Assembly: GCA_008711295.1 (NCBI GenBank)
Contig: VUYV01000054.1
Span: 1,458,367-1,522,366, forward strand
Direction: 5' to 3'
Source: Anarhynchus alexandrinus
Lineage: Eukaryota; Chordata; Aves; Charadriiformes; Charadriidae
DNA: 64,000 nucleotides
Part shown: positions 63,067 to 64,000 of the stretch, piece by piece
Position numbering within the stretch: the stretch's first letter is position 1
How the letters are laid out: the number at the start of each line of letters is the position of its first letter
Translations under genes and position numbers: made by a program
Notes under the pieces: generated by a model
The model's database searches: none
What the model saw: only the letters and a program-made list of their open reading frames with translations
What the model was told of the DNA's origin: nothing

Positions 63067-63324
63067 CGCAGGACCAGCACAGCCTCCTACAAGCCCACCC
63101 TGCTCACAGCCCAGGCAGCGGCCATGGCTTGTGCGGCACCAAGAGCAGCTCTGGCCTGGGCAGCTCGAGCTCATCTGGGGCGAAGGCTGCTCTGTCTTGT
63201 CCCAGGAGGAGCCAGCTGGGGCAGGACCGTAGCGGCGGGGTCCCCACACTGTCCTGGGACCGGAGGTATGCGGCGCAGCACACACAGATTCCCTCCCCGT
63301 CTCCCCCCAGAGCTGAGCCACACA

Positions 63325-64000
63325 ACGCATCTCTCAAAACCTTTATTGTCAGCAAATAACAAAAGTCAGCCCCGCGGCGGCACGGGGAGCCTGGAGAGAG
63401 CGGGGTGCTGGTACCCCAGGACTCACCACCCTGGGGAGTCCCCTGCACCAGCCCCCTCCCCGGCCTCCTGGGCAGCAGCGGGGCTGGGCGTGCGTGGGGA
63501 GAGGGAGGAATAGGTGAGAATGGAGGGGGGGGCACGTGTCATTCTCCAAAGCGAGGGGCACATTTACAACTGCTTATAAATAAACAACAACAACGAGAAA
63601 CCTCCGGCTCCGGGAAGCAGGTGGGCGTCCTGCCACCCAGCCGCCAGCCCAATGCGCTCTGCCGTCCACAGGCGGGGAGCACCCCACTCCCCCAAGGATG
63701 CGGCCGCAGGGTGACACCCCTCCCACCCCAGCATAGGCTCTGCCGCTGTGGGGGACCAGGGCCACCAACCCAAACCAGCCGGCAGAGCAGATCTGGCACC
63801 TGCCCAGGTGCACGTACAGGGATGCCCCAGGGGTGCAAGGATGGGGATGCGGGGACGTGCCAGACCCTGTGACCCCAATGGTGGCTGGGGTCAGCCACAG
63901 GCTCTGGGGAGAGCACGAGCCAGGGCACGGAGCCCAGGAAGGGCCAGGAGAAGGGCAGTGCTGCCAGATGGGCCAGAGCCCTCAGGGGACACACACGTCC
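63325..64000 (-). other. 3' untranslated end of a minus-strand gene, probably CRIP2
   Basis: A textbook poly(A) site at the left end (see 63342-63347) shows a minus-strand transcript entering from the right. No LIM codons or recognisable C-terminus occur in the visible 670 bases, so only UTR is inside. In human, CRIP2 lies directly upstream of CRIP1 on the same strand, so CRIP2 is the likely gene. This rests on gene order alone. Confidence 0.5.
63342..63347 (-). terminator. Polyadenylation signal of the right-hand gene
   Basis: Minus-strand AATAAA in CTGACAATAAAGGTTTTG, followed within about 25 bases by the GU-rich TTGTGTGG, the usual downstream element. Cleavage is expected near 63,325-63,330. 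Confidence 0.7.

Larger units (their letters stand above)
54251..63324. other. Intergenic, upstream of CRIP1
   Basis: 9 kb of GC-rich sequence with no gene I can support. Besides the repeats listed it holds a G12 run at 57941-57952, a GATA cluster near 57,053-57,133, a 19-bp near-perfect tandem pair at 60524-60561, an A-rich run near 60,856-60,872, A/G-rich stretches at 61,425-61,460, and a G14 run at 62884-62897. Confidence 0.6.

Noticed and set aside
62194..63513. Frames of 200-311 codons on both strands
   Set aside because: Same GC effect; they run through poly-G and the CCCAT repeat, which a real coding sequence would not.
1..64000. Search for CRISPR arrays, tRNA, rRNA, prokaryotic or viral gene clusters
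   Set aside because: No regularly spaced direct repeats, no cloverleaf-like or rRNA-like segments noticed, and no polycistronic coding; the window is ordinary vertebrate genomic DNA.

Overview
This is a window of a bird nuclear genome. Three things point to a bird. CR1-type LINEs carry the ATTCTGTG octamer at their 3' end. There is an avian-type solo LTR opening TGTCCTGGTTT and closing AAACCACGACA. The gene order TEDC1 - CRIP1 - (CRIP2) matches the block I know from human chromosome 14q32. There are no prokaryotic genes or CRISPR arrays, and I found no tRNA or rRNA. Almost all open frames are short non-coding frames in introns and spacers, or long empty frames caused by high GC.

Layout. (1) Positions 1 to about 41,330 hold the 5' part of TEDC1 (tubulin epsilon and delta complex 1, human C14orf80) on the minus strand. 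Five exons are visible: 41,325-41,277 (5' incomplete at an N gap), 38,752-38,674, 31,704-31,502, 17,715-17,545 and 11,180-11,082. They join in a consistent reading phase and give about 200 codons. The remaining coding exons were not found and probably lie left of the window. The large AT-rich introns hold a 1.56 kb dead CR1 (39,055-40,615), two older CR1 tails, and an 802-bp solo LTR with a perfect 5-bp target duplication (18,571-19,372). (2) A CpG island at about 40,990-41,520 marks the TEDC1 promoter and first exon, and contains a near-consensus RFX X-box. Base composition changes sharply here from AT-rich (left) to GC-rich (right). (3) Positions 41,520-50,030 are intergenic, with a pyrimidine pentamer tract and a candidate regulatory element. 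(4) Positions 50,734-54,112 hold a complete four-exon CRIP1 gene, minus strand, encoding a 77-residue single-LIM protein. (5) Positions 54,250-63,325 are intergenic, with a tandem CArG/TATA-like duplication and a GATA cluster. (6) From about 63,325 to the right edge lies the 3' untranslated end of another minus-strand gene, most likely CRIP2 by gene order.

The three genes lie head to tail on the minus strand. They are independent vertebrate genes, not an operon: TEDC1 is a centriole protein, while CRIP1 and CRIP2 are small LIM proteins. I found no clearly new biological system. The most testable leads are regulatory: the X-box at TEDC1, the tandem CArG/TATA-like repeat upstream of CRIP1, the GATA cluster, and a long perfect hairpin inside the solo LTR.
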